Translations under genes and position numbers: made by a program | Shown here: in pieces, positions 1-7,926 of the stretch | How the letters are laid out: each line of letters begins with the position of its first letter | Numbering within the stretch: position 1 is the first letter of the stretch | The notes under the pieces: model-generated | Told to the model about the DNA's origin: nothing | What the model saw: only the letters and a program-made list of their open reading frames with translations | Database searches by the model: none | Assembly (NCBI GenBank): GCA_964630635.1 | Contig: CAZVVM010000003.1 | Coordinates: 1 to 46,980, forward strand | From: Colimorpha_A sp964630635 | Lineage (GTDB): Bacteria > Bacillota > Clostridia > Oscillospirales > CAG-272 | Reading direction: 5' to 3' | DNA: 46,980 nucleotides

Positions 1-59
1 GTACAGTGTGAACTACACGCCCCTCAAACGTGCGCGTCTGCCAGTTCCGCCACTCCCGC
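1..59 (-). tRNA. tRNA-Leu (anticodon GAG), 3' part beyond the window
   Basis: Read on the minus strand from position 59, the sequence begins with the acceptor strand GCGGGAG. It continues into a D-arm (GGCGGAACTGGCAGACGC), typical of bacterial class II leucine tRNAs. A 5-bp anticodon stem CACGT/GCGTG follows, with the seven-base loop TTGAGGG, giving anticodon GAG (Leu codons CUC/CUU). The start of the long variable arm is visible; the T-arm and 3' acceptor strand lie outside the window. A strong promoter sits about 90 bases upstream. Confidence 0.93.
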
Positions 60-146
60 GTATGTACCGTTAATTTTGACTCGAAGCGGTTCTCCGAGGC
101 GGGCTTGTTAGCTGATCCGCTGTCTGCTCTCCGCAGAACAGTTAAG

Positions 147-175
147 ATTATACCACTACTTTTTCGGTTTGTCAA
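147..175 (-). promoter_or_regulatory. Sigma-A promoter for tRNA-Leu
   Basis: On the minus strand a perfect -35 box TTGACA (170-175) and a perfect -10 box TATAAT (147-152) are separated by 17 bases. Transcription would begin near 140 and leave a leader of about 80 bases before the tRNA at 59. The promoter lies directly after the hisS terminator, so the tRNA is a separate transcription unit. Confidence 0.85.
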
Positions 176-203
176 TACCTAATTTCAAAATTTTTAAAAA
201 AAT

Positions 204-234
204 TTCTCCTTGCCGATTTTCTCGGCAAGGAGAA
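204..234 (-). terminator. Intrinsic terminator after hisS
   Basis: A perfect 13-bp stem (204-216 with 222-234) and a 5-base loop are followed, on the minus strand, by ATTTTTTT. It begins six bases after the hisS stop codon. Confidence 0.92.
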
Positions 235-239
235 GGGGA

Positions 240-1592
240 TTATTCACATATAACAGTCGTTTTTTCAAGCGATGAGAGCGCGTTTTTAACCGCACTTACT
301 GCGTCAGAGGACGGAAGAGTGTTCTGTTCGCCCGTCTTCATATTCTTGACAGTCGCGCTTCCGCTTGCGACCTCGTCTTCGCCAAGGAATACGGCGTAGG
401 GAATACCAAGCTTGTCCGCGTAACCGATCTTCGCTTTAAACTTCTTTTTCTCGGTATAGATCTGCGCACGAACACCGTTTTCACGGAATTCGGTAGCGAG
501 CTTTACGGCAGGAGACATATCCTCGGTCATCGGGATGATAAGCACGTCACTTACCGATGCAGGGTATTCGGGATTAAGAAGGTTTCTGTCGCCAAGAACG
601 AAGAACAGACGCGTAAGTCCTATCGAAATTCCGACACCGGGAAGCTTTCTGTCGGTGTAATATTCAGCGAGGTTGTCGTAACGGCCGCCCGAGCAAACCG
701 AACCGATCTCGGGGTGGTCGAGCATAACGGTTTCGTAAACAGTACCGGTATAATAGTCAAGACCGCGCGCGATCGTAAGGTCGACCGTGAAAAACTCGTC
801 GGGGACACCAAAGCCGCGCATATTCGTCACAACGGTTTCAAGCTCGGACGCACCGAGGTCGAAGAGCTCGTTCTGTCCCTTATACTTATTAAGCGACTCA
901 ATAACTGCTGCGCTGTCTCCGGCGGTGCCGATAAATTCAATAATTCTTTCTGCGTTTTCAGTGCTCACTCCCATTTCGAGAAGCATAGCGGTGACCTTTT
1001 CCGCACCGATCTTTTCAAGCTTGTCGATCGTACGCATAATGTCGGGTGCGATCTCGGAAAGACCGAGTATAGCAAAGAAGCCGTTAAGAACCTTGCGGTT
1101 GTTTATACGTATCTTGAAACGGCGAAGTCCGAGCTTTGTAAATGCACGGTAGATGATCGAGGGGATCTCCGCCTCGTTCATTATATCGAGCTTTTCGTCG
1201 CCGATTATGTCTATATCCGCCTGATAAAATTCACGGAATCTTCCTCTCTGCGCTCTTTCGCCGCGGTAGACCTTGCCTATCTGATAACGGCGGAAGGGAA
1301 AGGTGAGCTCGGCTGCGTGCTGTGCTACGTATCTTGCGAGCGGAACCGTGAGGTCGAAGCGGAGCGAAAGGTCGCTGTCGCCCTTCGTGAAGCGGTATAT
1401 CTGCTTTTCGGTCTCGCCGCCGCCCTTTGCAAGAAGAACGTCGGACGCCTCGATAAGCGGCGTGTCGAGAGGCGAGAAGCCGTACAGTGAATATGTTTCC
1501 TTTAAAATGCTTACCATCTCTTCAAAAAGCATCTGCTCCTTCGGCAGAAGCTCCATAAAGCCTGATAGCGTGCGGGGTTTTATCTTTTCCAT
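240..1592 (-). CDS. hisS: Histidyl-tRNA synthetase
   Basis: Class II aminoacyl-tRNA synthetase that charges tRNA-His in the cytoplasm; 450 residues, slightly longer than the usual 420-430. Visible signatures are the N-terminal substrate segment (RFDLTVPLARY), motif 2 (RGERAQRGRFREFYQ), the histidine-specific segment ARGLDYYTGTVYE, and SGGRYDNL with GVGISIGLTRL (motif 3). An anticodon-binding domain of about 90 residues follows. The ATG has the ribosome-binding site GGAGA seven bases upstream. It is divergent from cmk and has its own promoter with a leader of only about 20 bases, so there is no room for a T-box, unlike hisS in many Bacillota. It is followed by a strong terminator and is monocistronic. 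Confidence 0.97.
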   Translation of the reverse strand: MEKIKPRTLSGFMELLPKEQMLFEEMVSILKETYSLYGFSPLDTPLIEASDVLLAKGGGETEKQIYRFTKGDSDLSLRFDLTVPLARYVAQHAAELTFPFRRYQIGKVYRGERAQRGRFREFYQADIDIIGDEKLDIMNEAEIPSIIYRAFTKLGLRRFKIRINNRKVLNGFFAILGLSEIAPDIMRTIDKLEKIGAEKVTAMLLEMGVSTENAERIIEFIGTAGDSAAVIESLNKYKGQNELFDLGASELETVVTNMRGFGVPDEFFTVDLTIARGLDYYTGTVYETVMLDHPEIGSVCSGGRYDNLAEYYTDRKLPGVGISIGLTRLFFVLGDRNLLNPEYPASVSDVLIIPMTEDMSPAVKLATEFRENGVRAQIYTEKKKFKAKIGYADKLGIPYAVFLGEDEVASGSATVKNMKTGEQNTLPSSDAVSAVKNALSSLEKTTVICE

Positions 1593-1619
1593 AGTTTTCT
1601 CCGTAATTATGATGTCAAC

Positions 1620-1648
1620 AGTATAACATACTAAAGTGTCAATGTCAA
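1620..1648 (-). promoter_or_regulatory. Promoter of hisS
   Basis: Minus-strand TTGACA (1643-1648), a 17-base spacer and TATACT (1620-1625). The spacer contains a second TTGACA copy. The predicted start lies about 20 bases before the hisS ATG. Confidence 0.8.
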
Positions 1649-1699
1649 TAAACCGAGGACTTTTTTGCTGAAACTTATAAAATAAATTCTCGATTATAC

Positions 1700-1728
1700 T
1701 TGAAATAATATTAAAAGTGTGTTACAAT
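1700..1728 (+). promoter_or_regulatory. Promoter of the cmk-plsC-ispH/rpsA operon
   Basis: TTGAAA (1700-1705), a 17-base spacer and TACAAT (1723-1728), about 40 bases upstream of the cmk start. The 175-base gap 1593-1767 therefore holds two divergent promoters and nothing else that I can recognise. Confidence 0.78.
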
Positions 1729-1767
1729 AATCGGGATGTTTGACGGAAAACGATTTGATCGGAGAAA

Positions 1768-2439
1768 ATGATGATAAATATAGCAGTTGACGGTCCTGCG
1801 GGAGCAGGAAAAAGCTATCTTGCAAAGGAAATAGCGCGCAGACTCGGATATATTTACGTCGATACGGGAGCTCTTTACCGTACCGTTGCGTTTTGCGTTA
1901 CTGAAAACGGAGTTGATCCGTCGGACAGCAAAAGCGTTATCAATCTTCTTCCGTCTGTCGACGTGTCGCTCGGTTACGCAGAGGACGGCACGCAGCACGT
2001 TTATCTTTCGGGCAAAGACGTAAGTGCAGAGATACGTATGCCGCACATTTCTATGGCGGCGTCGGTGGTTTCTGCAATTCCCGAGGTCAGAGCATTCCTT
2101 CTCGATCTTCAGAGAAATATGGCAAAGACGAACAACGTCGTAATGGACGGACGCGATATCGGAACCGTCATTCTTCCGAATGCCGACGTTAAGATATTCC
2201 TTTGCGCAAACGAAAAGGCGCGCGCGAAGCGCCGCTACCTTGAACTTACTGCCAAAGGCGTTGAAACGACCCTTGAAGCGGTCGAAAGTGAAATGTTTAC
2301 CCGCGATAAAAACGATTCCACACGCAAGGTCGCGCCTGCCGTTGCGGCGCCCGATGCCGTTATTCTCGATAATTCCGAACTCGACAGAGAAGGAACGGTC
2401 GAAGCGGCACTTGCGATAATCAGGAGTAAAATATCATGA
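1768..2439 (+). CDS. cmk: Cytidylate kinase
   Basis: Phosphorylates CMP and dCMP with ATP in pyrimidine nucleotide metabolism. The 223-residue length is normal. The P-loop GPAGAGKS lies at about residues 9-16, the CMP-binding segment VDTGALYRTVAF at about 31-42, and VVMDGRDIGTVILP (the acceptor-site DGRDIGT motif) at about residues 124-137. A CMP-lid region with RRYLEL and ARKV-type residues follows. Two ATGs stand in tandem (1768 and 1771) behind the site CGGAGAA; either could be used. The gene overlaps plsC by four bases (ATGA). The cmk-plsC-ispH/rpsA order is well known in Clostridia. Confidence 0.97.
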   Translation: MMINIAVDGPAGAGKSYLAKEIARRLGYIYVDTGALYRTVAFCVTENGVDPSDSKSVINLLPSVDVSLGYAEDGTQHVYLSGKDVSAEIRMPHISMAASVVSAIPEVRAFLLDLQRNMAKTNNVVMDGRDIGTVILPNADVKIFLCANEKARAKRRYLELTAKGVETTLEAVESEMFTRDKNDSTRKVAPAVAAPDAVILDNSELDREGTVEAALAIIRSKIS

Positions 2440-3038
2440 GCTTTTATTCAAAGGCAAAATTTCTTCTCGCAGGGCTTATCCGTAAGCTGTGGAGAGTGAA
2501 GGTCGTTGGCGCTGAAAATGAGCGCCCCGATAAAACGTACGTCATTTGTGCAAACCATATGTCGATGTTTGACCCCATCGTTATCGGTGCGGCAATTCAG
2601 CACAATCCGAAATATATGGCGAAGGCAGAGCTAATGCGCGTTCCGCTTCTCAATCTGCTTCTTAAAGCACTCGGCGCTTTTTCGGTTGACAGAAAGGGCA
2701 CGGACGCTGCCGCCATCAAGAAAACAATAAATATGCTTAAAGACGGCGAATCGATTATGATGTTCCCGCAGGGAACCCGTCATAAGGGCGTAGATCCGAA
2801 GACTACGAAGGTCAAATTCGGATGCTCGATGATCGCACATAAAGCAGAGGTCGGAGTATTGCCCGTTTATATAAAGGTCAAGGATCACAAGGTTCGCCTC
2901 TTCCGCAAGACCGAGATAATAATCGGCAAAGAAATCACGATCGACGAGCTTAACGAAGCGTCTAACTCCGGCGAGGATCATAAGAAATCGGCAGAATATA
3001 TCTTCTCGAAGATTACAGAGCTTGGTGATACCGCATGA
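2436..3038 (+). CDS. plsC: 1-acyl-sn-glycerol-3-phosphate acyltransferase
   Basis: Membrane-associated acyltransferase that converts lysophosphatidic acid to phosphatidic acid in phospholipid synthesis. The 200 residues carry the catalytic HxxxxD motif NHMSMFD (H41, D46) and the substrate-binding motif FPQGTR (about residues 110-115), preceded by an N-terminal hydrophobic segment. The gene overlaps cmk by four bases at its start and the ispH-rpsA fusion by four bases at its end, so the three are translationally coupled. Confidence 0.95.
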   Translation: MSFYSKAKFLLAGLIRKLWRVKVVGAENERPDKTYVICANHMSMFDPIVIGAAIQHNPKYMAKAELMRVPLLNLLLKALGAFSVDRKGTDAAAIKKTINMLKDGESIMMFPQGTRHKGVDPKTTKVKFGCSMIAHKAEVGVLPVYIKVKDHKVRLFRKTEIIIGKEITIDELNEASNSGEDHKKSAEYIFSKITELGDTA

Positions 3039-5038
3039 AAATTACCGTAGCGGAGAGCGCAGGATTTTGTTTTGGCGTTTCGAGAGCCGTTGAGAAAGTA
3101 TACGAGCTCACGAATGACAAATCGAACGGTAAGATATATACGGTCGGCGCACTGATCCATAATAAGCATATCGTAAACGAGCTGGAGGAGCGCGGTGTTA
3201 CCGTAATTGATGAAGGCGATTTCGACGGAATCTTTGAGCAGACTACTGAGAATAATCCTTGTACCATCGTTATAAGAACGCACGGTGCGACGAAGGCGGT
3301 AACCGATAAGCTCTTATCGCTTGAAAAGCAAAATCCGTTTTTCAAGGTCTGCGATATGACCTGTCCGTACGTTAAAAAGATACATAAAATAGTATCGGAA
3401 AACACATACGACTGTCTCGTCGTTTTCGGCGATGAAACGCATCCAGAGGTAAAGGGAATTGTCAGTTACGCGAACAGCGATGCCATTGTTATCTCGTCAC
3501 CGGAGAACGCGGAACAACTGGATTTGAGGGCTTTTTCAACAATAGCGGTCGCTCAAACGACACAAAATACCGACAAATGGAAGAAAACTCAAAAAAATCT
3601 CAAAAAGGTATGTACAAATCCGATAATATTTGATACAATATGCAGTGTTACCGAAAAAAGGCAGATGGAGGCAGGCGAGCTTGCCCGTGCGTCAGATCTG
3701 ATGCTGATAGTCGGTGGCAGAAACAGCTCTAATACGAATAAGCTTTACGAAACCGCGAAGAAAGAGCTTGATAACACTTTCTTTATCGAAAGCCCGTCGG
3801 AGCTTGACTTAATTCAGTTTTCACCCTTCTCAAAGGTGGGAATAACCGCAGGGGCATCAACACCCGGCGGGATAATACAGGAGGTTATAAAACACATGAG
3901 CGAACTTGAGACCAAAAACACAGTGGCGGAAGTAACCGCCGGCGAGAACTTTGCAGAAATGCTTGAGGGCTCGCTGAAAACTTTAAATACAGGAGAAACG
4001 GTAACGGGTGTTATTACATCTGTTTCATCCGGAGAGCTTCACGTCGACCTCGGCGCAAAGTTTACCGGCATAATCGCATACGACGAAGTAACAGACGATC
4101 CTACCCTTAAGCTCACCGAAGCATTCAAGCCCGGTGACGAGATCAAGGCAGTCGTTATCAAGGTAAGCGACCGCGACGGCGTTGCTACTCTCTCGAAGAA
4201 GAGAATAGACAACAAGCTCCGTTTCGGCAAGATCCTCGATGCTTACAACGAGGGCACCGTTATCGAAGGCACCGTATGCGAAGTTATTAAGGGCGGCGTC
4301 CTTCTTAACTACGACGGAAACCGCATCTTCGTTCCCGCATCTCAGACGGGAACTCCCAAGGACTTCGACCTTAACCAGCTCGTCGGCACCGTACAGCAGG
4401 CAAAGATCATCGAGGTAAGAGAGGACAGAAAGCGCGCAGTCGCTTCTATCCGCAAGGTAAAAAACGAGGCAAGAAAGCAGCTTGAAGCTGAATTCTGGGC
4501 AAACGTTGAGGTTGGCAAGCAGTATGAGGGCGAGGTTAAGTCTATCACCTCTTACGGCGCATTCGTAGACCTCGGCGGCGTTGACGGTATGGTACATAGA
4601 ACCGAGCTTTCCTGGACCAGAATCAAGAGTCCTGCTGACGTAGTATCCGTTGGTCAGGTTATAAAGGTATTCGTTAAGGAGTTCGACGCTGAAGCAAAGC
4701 GTATCTCTCTCGGCTACAAGACCGAGGAGACCAACCCCTGGAACGTATTTACCGCAAAGTATTCCGTTGGTGACGTTGCAGAGGTCAAGATCGTAAGTCT
4801 TATGCCTTTCGGCGCATTTGCAGAGGTAGTTCCCGGAGTTGACGGTCTTATCCACATCTATCAGATCACCGATAAGAAGATCGCAGCTCCTTCCGACGTT
4901 CTTGCTGTCGGCGACGTTGTAAACGCAGAGATTACCGCAGTTGATACCGAGAACCACAAGATCAGTCTTTCGATGCGTACTCTTCTTGAGGCAACTGAAG
5001 CTCCCGCAGAGGAAGCCGAGGCACCTGTCGAGGAATAA
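3035..5038 (+). CDS. ispH: IspH (HMBPP reductase) fused to ribosomal protein S1
   Basis: Two proteins in one 667-residue frame. Residues 1 to about 290 are 4-hydroxy-3-methylbut-2-enyl diphosphate reductase, the last step of the MEP isoprenoid pathway. The three iron-sulfur cysteines are expected at C12 (GFCFGV), C110 (DMTCPYV) and C203 (TICSVTE), with the HPE motif at 136-138. After a linker come four S1 OB-fold repeats (about 318-390, 405-470, 495-563 and 578-648). The second is the most diverged. The tail is acidic (EAPAEEAEAPVEE). The junction sequence GASTPGGII...VIKHMSELETKN has no stop or frameshift. The fusion is known from many Clostridia, so I regard it as real. It is the last gene of the operon and is followed by a terminator. 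Confidence 0.97.
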   Translation: MKITVAESAGFCFGVSRAVEKVYELTNDKSNGKIYTVGALIHNKHIVNELEERGVTVIDEGDFDGIFEQTTENNPCTIVIRTHGATKAVTDKLLSLEKQNPFFKVCDMTCPYVKKIHKIVSENTYDCLVVFGDETHPEVKGIVSYANSDAIVISSPENAEQLDLRAFSTIAVAQTTQNTDKWKKTQKNLKKVCTNPIIFDTICSVTEKRQMEAGELARASDLMLIVGGRNSSNTNKLYETAKKELDNTFFIESPSELDLIQFSPFSKVGITAGASTPGGIIQEVIKHMSELETKNTVAEVTAGENFAEMLEGSLKTLNTGETVTGVITSVSSGELHVDLGAKFTGIIAYDEVTDDPTLKLTEAFKPGDEIKAVVIKVSDRDGVATLSKKRIDNKLRFGKILDAYNEGTVIEGTVCEVIKGGVLLNYDGNRIFVPASQTGTPKDFDLNQLVGTVQQAKIIEVREDRKRAVASIRKVKNEARKQLEAEFWANVEVGKQYEGEVKSITSYGAFVDLGGVDGMVHRTELSWTRIKSPADVVSVGQVIKVFVKEFDAEAKRISLGYKTEETNPWNVFTAKYSVGDVAEVKIVSLMPFGAFAEVVPGVDGLIHIYQITDKKIAAPSDVLAVGDVVNAEITAVDTENHKISLSMRTLLEATEAPAEEAEAPVEE

Positions 5039-5055
5039 TCTTATAAAGAGCATAT

Positions 5056-5083
5056 ACCCCCGAGGAAATTTCTCCTCGGGGGT
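5056..5083 (+). terminator. Hairpin terminator after ispH-rpsA
   Basis: An 11-bp GC-rich stem (5056-5066 with 5073-5083) with a six-base loop, followed by the moderately U-rich tail GTTTATCTT. It lies 17 bases after the stop codon. Confidence 0.8.
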
Positions 5084-5172
5084 GTTTATCTTAATAGTAC
5101 ATAAATCAACGCTTTTTTTGTTCATTTCTCATATACGTTTCGTTTTTATTTACAAAAAAGACGATAAAAATA

Positions 5173-5201
5173 TTGACAAATATGCAAAATTGTTGTATTA
5201 T
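5173..5201 (+). promoter_or_regulatory. Promoter upstream of rsmE
   Basis: TTGACA (5173-5178), a 17-base spacer and TATTAT (5196-5201) in an AT-rich region. The predicted start is near 5208, about 60 bases before the chosen rsmE start. It probably drives rsmE and the genes after it. Confidence 0.8.
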
Positions 5202-5270
5202 GTTATATAAGAAATATCGTATTATACGGTATAGACCGAAATGATGTCAGATACGGGTGGCTTTTCGTTT

Positions 5271-6002
5271 ATGCAGAGATTTTTTGTTGACGCAAGCGCG
5301 TATAGCGGTAATGAAGTTACTATAAGCGGAAAAGACGCCTATCACATTTCTCGTTCCCTTCGTATGAAGAAGGGGGAAGAGATATCGGTGTGTCTGCCTG
5401 ACGGAACGCTTCTTAACTGTAAGCTTCTTTCTTTTTCCGATGACGAGGTTATAGCAGAAGTAATTTCGGAGGAAAAGTGCGTGTCCGAATCTCCTGTGAA
5501 GATACGCGTATTTATCGCGCTTCCGAAGGGAGATAAATTCGATACAGTCGTTCAGAAGGCAGTCGAATGCGGCGCATATTCCGTTACGCCTTTTATGAGC
5601 GAACGGTGTATAGCGAAGGCGGGTGACAGCTTTGATAAAAAGCTTGAGCGGCTTAACCGCATCGCATACGAGGCGGCAAAGCAGTGCGGACGGGGAATAG
5701 TTCCTTCGGTTACGCCTATCCTTTCTTACCGCGACATGCTTGACGAAGCGCTTAAAGCGGATCTTCCGCTGTTCTGCTATGAAGCAGACGGAACGCTCCC
5801 GCTCGGACAGCTTCTGAAAAAAGGAGTTAAGGAAATTTCCGTTATCGTCGGCTCCGAGGGCGGATTTTCCGAAAGGGAAGCGGCGCTTGCAAGAGATAAG
5901 GGGCTTCTTCTTACGGGCCTCGGACCGCGTATACTCCGCTGTGAGACCGCGCCGACCTTTGTTTTATCGTGTCTATCGCTCTTCTATGAGCTTGGCATAT
6001 AA
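5271..6002 (+). CDS. rsmE: 16S rRNA (uracil-1498-N3)-methyltransferase
   Basis: SPOUT-family enzyme that methylates U1498 of 16S rRNA in the decoding region. The frame is open from 5241, but the family begins with M-QRFFVD, so I chose the ATG at 5271; GGGTGG lies ten bases upstream. The extra ten residues of the longer form are not conserved. An N-terminal PUA-like domain covers about residues 1-70. The C-terminal trefoil-knot S-adenosylmethionine site is seen as IVGSEGGFSEREAALA and LGPRILRCETA. The length of 243 residues is normal. Confidence 0.95.
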   Translation: MQRFFVDASAYSGNEVTISGKDAYHISRSLRMKKGEEISVCLPDGTLLNCKLLSFSDDEVIAEVISEEKCVSESPVKIRVFIALPKGDKFDTVVQKAVECGAYSVTPFMSERCIAKAGDSFDKKLERLNRIAYEAAKQCGRGIVPSVTPILSYRDMLDEALKADLPLFCYEADGTLPLGQLLKKGVKEISVIVGSEGGFSEREAALARDKGLLLTGLGPRILRCETAPTFVLSCLSLFYELGI

Positions 6003-6038
6003 GTTATTTACTATTCAATTTATCTTGGAGGGCAAATT

Positions 6039-7124
6039 ATGTCTAACCGCTTGTTTCAGGGAATAATTCACCAGATGAAGGATGCCGTTGACCGAGTTAT
6101 CGGTGTTATTGATAACAACGGGATCATCATCTCCTGCAGTGACTTAACGAAGATCGGAGGTATCCGTCAGGGAATACGTGACGAGCTTTCTTATACCTCG
6201 GATACCGTTATGACAGGCGGATATACCTACCGTCCTCTCGATACCGGCGTAAGAGCAGAGTTCGTTGTATTTGTCGAGGGTGAGGACAAGCAGGCAGAAC
6301 GCCTTGCTTCCATCCTTGCAGTTTCATTGAGCAGCATAAAGGGTCTTTACGACGATAAGTACGATAAGGCGTCGTTCATTAAGAACGTCATTCTCGATAA
6401 TATCCTCCCGACCGATATATATCCCAAGTCGAAGGAGCTTCATTTCAGCAACGACGTCGTTCGCATCGTCCTTCTTATCAAGTTCCACGGCAAGAACGAG
6501 ATCGTTCCTTACCAGATGGTTCAGAATATGTTCCCCGACAAGAATAAGGACTACGTTATCAGCGTAGGCGAGAACGACATCGCGCTCGTCAAGGAGGTCA
6601 AGCCCTCCGTTGATATGAAGGCGATCGAAAAGCTCGCAAAGAGTATCGTTGATACCTTCGGCGCGGAGTTCTATACAAAGGTCTCCGTCGGTATCGGTAC
6701 CGCAGTTGAAAACATCCGTGATCTTGCCCGCTCATATAAGGAAGCGCAGGTCGCTATCGAGGTCGGCAAGGTGTTCGACACCGAGAAGAATATCGTAAGC
6801 TACGAAAATCTCGGAATCGGACGTCTTATATATCAGCTTCCGACGACTCTTTGCGAAATGTTCCTTCAGGAAGTGTTCAAGAAGGGCTCGCTTGAGAGTC
6901 TTGACCGCGAAACGCTTATGACGATCCAGTGCTTCTTTGAGAATAACCTCAACGTTTCCGAGACGTCGCGTAAGCTCTTCGTTCACAGAAATACCCTCGT
7001 TTACCGCCTTGAAAAGGTGCGCAAGCTCACAGGTCTTGACCTTCGTGAGTTCGAGCACGCTATAACCTTCAAGGTCGCGCTTATGGTTAAGATGTACCTT
7101 ACGTCTAAACCCTCAAAATTCTAA
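6039..7124 (+). CDS. CdaR/PucR-type transcriptional regulator
   Basis: 361 residues. The C-terminal 60 or so residues form the PucR-type helix-turn-helix (FFENNLNVSETSRKLFVHRN, then TLVYRLEKVRKLTGLDLREFE), which is diagnostic of the CdaR/PucR family. The central region (about 110-280) matches the degenerate GGDEF-like domain of that family (SVGIGTAVENIRDLARSYKEA). The N-terminal 100 residues resemble a putative sugar-diacid or ligand-sensing domain. It has a strong ribosome-binding site (TTGGAGGG) and starts 36 bases after rsmE. The ligand is unknown. The ftsEX operon lies 115 bases downstream, making envelope or division genes possible targets, but this is inference. I see no clear palindromic operator. 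Confidence 0.87.
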   Translation: MSNRLFQGIIHQMKDAVDRVIGVIDNNGIIISCSDLTKIGGIRQGIRDELSYTSDTVMTGGYTYRPLDTGVRAEFVVFVEGEDKQAERLASILAVSLSSIKGLYDDKYDKASFIKNVILDNILPTDIYPKSKELHFSNDVVRIVLLIKFHGKNEIVPYQMVQNMFPDKNKDYVISVGENDIALVKEVKPSVDMKAIEKLAKSIVDTFGAEFYTKVSVGIGTAVENIRDLARSYKEAQVAIEVGKVFDTEKNIVSYENLGIGRLIYQLPTTLCEMFLQEVFKKGSLESLDRETLMTIQCFFENNLNVSETSRKLFVHRNTLVYRLEKVRKLTGLDLREFEHAITFKVALMVKMYLTSKPSKF

Positions 7125-7239
7125 TAGACATTTGACCATAACAAAACTCGGAGGAGCGGCAAAAACCGCTGCTCCGGCTTTTGCGTAACTGCAAAGGCAA
7201 ATTTTTTAAGCTTTAATTACGAAAGTCGATATTTGCGTT

Positions 7240-7926
7240 ATGATAGAATTCAAAAACGTCAAAAAAATATACGATAACGGCACGGTTGCTCTCGACGGCG
7301 TCGACCTTACTATCGAGGACGGCGAGTTCGTATTTATAGTCGGTGCGTCGGGTGCCGGTAAGTCAACGCTTACTAAGCTTCTTACCCGCGAGGAGATGAT
7401 TACCGGCGGCTCGCTTACCGTTGACGAGTTCGACCTCGTTAATATGCCAGAGCGCAAGATCCCGTATTACAGACGCCGTATCGGCGTCGTGTTCCAGGAT
7501 TTCCGCCTGATACCTGATATGACGGTTTACGAAAACGTTGCTTTTGCGATGGAGATCGTCGGTGAGCCGAAGGCGAAGATCAAGAGAACGGTCGGAAAGG
7601 TTCTTGAGACGGTTGGGCTTATTGATAAGGTGAATGCCTTCCCGAATCAGCTTTCGGGCGGCGAACAGCAGAGAGTAGCTCTTGCAAGAGCCCTTGCCAA
7701 TAACGCTAAAACGATTATTGCGGACGAGCCGACGGGCAATATCGACCCGAGACGCAGTCTTGAAATAATGAATCTGCTCATTAAAATTCATAAGAAAAAC
7801 AAGACTGTTATCGTCGTAACACACGAAAAACAGCTCGTTGACTATTTCCATCAGCGCGTCGTTACGATCGAAAACGGCGTCGTAACGAGCGACAGAGTCG
7901 GAGGTATGTTCAATGAGAAGGTATAG
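7240..7926 (+). CDS. ftsE: Cell-division ABC transporter ATPase FtsE
   Basis: Cytoplasmic ATPase of the FtsEX complex, which uses ATP to switch on a peptidoglycan hydrolase outside the membrane. In 228 residues are Walker A GASGAGKST (35-43), the Q-loop VFQDFRLI, the signature LSGGEQQR (138-145), Walker B IIADEPTGN (about 159-167) and the switch histidine VVTHE. The length and the QDFRL segment are typical of FtsE rather than a generic exporter. No convincing ribosome-binding site precedes the ATG. The gene overlaps ftsX by 14 bases. A weak imperfect hairpin lies in the 115-base gap upstream (around 7151-7174). Confidence 0.96.
   Translation: MIEFKNVKKIYDNGTVALDGVDLTIEDGEFVFIVGASGAGKSTLTKLLTREEMITGGSLTVDEFDLVNMPERKIPYYRRRIGVVFQDFRLIPDMTVYENVAFAMEIVGEPKAKIKRTVGKVLETVGLIDKVNAFPNQLSGGEQQRVALARALANNAKTIIADEPTGNIDPRRSLEIMNLLIKIHKKNKTVIVVTHEKQLVDYFHQRVVTIENGVVTSDRVGGMFNEKV

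Noticed and set aside
60..146. A second tRNA upstream of tRNA-Leu
   Set aside because: A T-arm-like CTTCGAGTC and a CTAACAA loop are visible, but the flanking stems do not pair, so no tRNA can be folded.
714..1490. 258-residue plus-strand open frame inside hisS
   Set aside because: It lies wholly antisense to hisS, whose motifs are complete; it has no family resemblance and no ribosome-binding site.
1593..1767. T-box riboswitch upstream of hisS
   Set aside because: The predicted hisS leader is only about 20 bases long and lacks the T-box sequence and specifier stem.
4025..5125. 366-residue minus-strand open frame opposite the S1 part of the fusion
   Set aside because: Antisense shadow caused by the strong codon bias of the ribosomal protein gene; Cys/Leu-rich composition is typical of such shadows.
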